Part shown: piece by piece, positions 5,900 to 6,792 of the stretch
How positions within the stretch are numbered: the first letter of the stretch is position 1
Layout: each line of letters opens with the position of its first letter
Source: Roseburia sp.
GTDB lineage: Bacteria > Bacillota > Clostridia > Lachnospirales > Lachnospiraceae
NCBI GenBank assembly: GCA_017621905.1
Contig: JAGASC010000040.1
Location: 1 to 6,792, forward strand
Length of the DNA stretch: 6,792 nt
Direction of reading: 5' to 3'
Notes under the pieces: model-generated
What the model was told of the DNA's origin: nothing
Seen by the model: only the letters and a program-made list of their open reading frames with translations
Databases searched by the model: none
Program-made: the position numbers and the translations under genes

Positions 5900-6364
5900 T
5901 TACCACCAGCGTCTGCATCTGCGGTGCCGGCAGCGCCTGCGGAACATCTCGTTCGCCAGAACAACTCCGATCAAATCCCGCAGATTATCGTCTCTTCGCG
6001 GTGGCGGCGGTGGAGGCCTGTGCCCCGGCGAGGGCTGCCTGCCTCCCCAGTACTGTTCTGCTTCCATATCCGCTCCGTCTTCCATGATGTTCTGATGAAT
6101 CCGGTCCACTACCATCTCGATCATCAACCGGTCCGGGTACTCGTCAAACATCAGACTCCCTTCATATTCCATTTTATCGCACTCGTCTTCCACACACTCC
6201 AGAATCCGTCTCACATCTCTTGGATACAGCTCCTTCATGCGATCCATGTCTTTTTCATATTCCATCTCGGTCAAATACAGATTCTGCATCGGATAGCTCA
6301 TATAAAAAGGCATCTTCGGCACATCGAACTGCATACGGAAAAACTGCTCCTGATTATAGTCCAC
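5900..6364 (-). CDS. Conserved clostridial protein with acidic body, poly-proline linker and Arg/His/Cys tail
   Basis: The protein has 154 residues. GTG 6364 is preceded by AGGGAG on the minus strand with about 7-nt spacing, and the only downstream Met near the start (residue 11) has no ribosome site. Residues 1-30 are aromatic and Met/Pro-rich (MPFYMSYPMQNLYL). Residues 31-101 are an acidic, probably helical region with LYPRDVRRI, EDECDKMEYEGSLMFDEYPD and a run of Met. A Pro linker follows (residues 112-122, six Pro in a row). Then comes a short amphipathic helix (DLIGVVLANEMFRRR, 130-144) and a very basic end with two Cys (CRHRRCRRWW). There is no signal peptide. I recall this layout from short clostridial proteins of unknown function. 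The tail is reminiscent of spore-coat or membrane/nucleic-acid-binding tails, but that is a guess. A TATAAT lies at 6395-6390, 26 nt upstream, and a strong terminator follows at 5818-5796. Confidence 0.75.
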   Translation of the reverse strand: MDYNQEQFFRMQFDVPKMPFYMSYPMQNLYLTEMEYEKDMDRMKELYPRDVRRILECVEDECDKMEYEGSLMFDEYPDRLMIEMVVDRIHQNIMEDGADMEAEQYWGGRQPSPGHRPPPPPPRRDDNLRDLIGVVLANEMFRRRCRHRRCRRWW

Positions 6365-6389
6365 TCTATACTCCCTATAGATAACTTCA

Positions 6390-6395
6390 ATTATA
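6390..6395 (-). promoter_or_regulatory. Perfect TATAAT -10 box before the 154-residue gene
   Basis: TATAAT is seen on the minus strand inside CATATAAT, with no TTGACA-like -35 box 16-18 nt upstream. The CATA element could instead suit a sporulation sigma factor, but I find no matching -35 element. If it is active, this gene can be transcribed apart from the small gene upstream of it. Confidence 0.28.
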
Positions 6396-6495
6396 TGATA
6401 TGCCGGAAACAGATTTCGGTGCGGTGGAACACGGTTACTTTTTTCCCGCGCCGCGTCTGTACCCGGCTGCTGGAGTACGGGGCCGTCAATGGTAT

Positions 6496-6726
6496 CTACT
6501 TGGCGATATCCTGTAATTCGTTGATTAAATCAAGATCTGACTGGAGTACCTTCATATTGGTGGTGATTGGTTCCTCTCCGGGTTTCGTCACCGTAATTTC
6601 AATGATGGTACCCTCCTGAATTCCCGCGGATAATACTTTGTTTAAAAACGCTGCAAATTTCGGATGATTCTCTGTAAACTTGTTCTTTGCATTCATAATT
6701 TTCATAATTGCTGTCGGGTTTATCAT
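6496..6726 (-). CDS. Small conserved protein of unknown function
   Basis: I start this protein at ATG 6726, giving 76 residues. AAGGAG (6740-6735) then sits 8 nt upstream, whereas the alternative GTG at 6735 shares its first base with that site and has none of its own. The protein has no membrane segment or signal. Residues about 2-35 are predicted helical and rich in Asn, Lys and Met (INPTAIMKIMNAKNKF, HPKFAAFLNKVL). A short strand-turn-strand (TIIEITVTKPGEEPITTNMKV) and a terminal acidic helix (DLDLINELQDIAK) follow. I recall similar small proteins in Lachnospiraceae annotated only as hypothetical. The next gene on this strand begins 131 nt downstream; no terminator is seen between them, so co-transcription is possible. 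The function is unknown. Confidence 0.78.
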   Translation of the reverse strand: MINPTAIMKIMNAKNKFTENHPKFAAFLNKVLSAGIQEGTIIEITVTKPGEEPITTNMKVLQSDLDLINELQDIAK

Positions 6727-6734
6727 ATTATTCA

Positions 6735-6740
6735 CTCCTT
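6735..6740 (-). promoter_or_regulatory. Ribosome binding site that fixes the start of the small gene
   Basis: AAGGAG on the minus strand lies 8 nt before ATG 6726. The in-frame GTG at 6735 uses the last G of this site, so initiation there is unlikely. Confidence 0.7.
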
Positions 6741-6759
6741 AAATACTCATACAAATACT

Positions 6760-6774
6760 GTAATTGTTCAGTAC
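6760..6774. repeat. Possible half-copy of the intergenic repeat
   Basis: Positions 6760-6774 (gtaattgttcagtac) match 2819-2833 (gtaaccgttcagtac) at 13 of 15 positions, and the similarity fades after that. As with the 48-nt copy, it lies just upstream of a minus-strand gene. A TATAAA at 6791-6786 could be a -10 box that would place it in the leader, but the -35 region is outside the window. Confidence 0.35.
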
Positions 6775-6792
6775 TTGTTTTTACTTTTATAT

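Noticed and set aside
6365..6529. Stop-free in-frame extension upstream of the 154-residue gene
   Set aside because: The frame is open for 55 codons back to a TGA at 6532-6530, but contains no ATG, GTG or TTG and overlaps the end of the small gene. GTG 6364 has its own ribosome site.
5924..6619. 231-residue open frame on the plus strand
   Set aside because: It overlaps the two minus-strand genes, has no good ribosome site, and reads as low-likelihood His/Ile-rich protein. The minus-strand genes have strong start signals and a terminator.

Overview
The window looks like a chromosomal segment of a Gram-positive anaerobe of the class Clostridia, most likely Lachnospiraceae (Blautia, Roseburia or Dorea type). 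This rests on the long, divergent Prs of about 394 residues, the DUF6465-like protein with a Lys/Ala tail, the HPr-like protein with unusual active-site neighbours, strong AGGAGG-type ribosome sites and several GTG starts. The assignment comes from family recognition, not from a database search.

Layout. Positions 1-571 (+) are the 3' part of a DnaC-type helicase loader, cut by the left edge. Positions 572-722 are a strongly structured intergenic repeat. Positions 804-1988 (+) encode ribose-phosphate pyrophosphokinase. A bidirectional hairpin terminator at 1995-2033 separates prs from everything to its right, which lies on the minus strand. Reading right to left, that strand carries a small conserved protein (6726-6496), a 154-residue acidic, proline-rich protein with a cationic tail (6364-5900) and a clear terminator (5818-5796). 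Next come a candidate promoter with a three-hairpin leader (5752-5632) and a large membrane-anchored extracytoplasmic protein of 842 residues (5550-3022). Last is an apparent two-gene operon, HPr-like protein (2792-2538) then DUF6465-like protein (2514-2050), with its own candidate promoter and a repeat-containing leader.

How the genes fit together. dnaC and prs are housekeeping genes of replication and nucleotide supply. The minus-strand genes are mostly conserved proteins of unknown role. The HPr-like protein is a probable regulatory relative of the PTS phosphocarrier. I see no mobile element, CRISPR array, tRNA, rRNA or defence system.

The most interesting signals are: (i) an intergenic repeat family present in a 48-nt form (2819-2866) and a 151-nt form (572-722), which appear to differ by about 105 nt of extra sequence, with a possible half-copy at the right edge; (ii) three successive hairpins that start almost exactly at the predicted transcription start of the 842-residue gene; (iii) a C39-like papain-fold domain in that protein which appears to have lost both its catalytic Cys and His; (iv) an HPr with His15 and Ser46 kept but Arg17 replaced by Asn.
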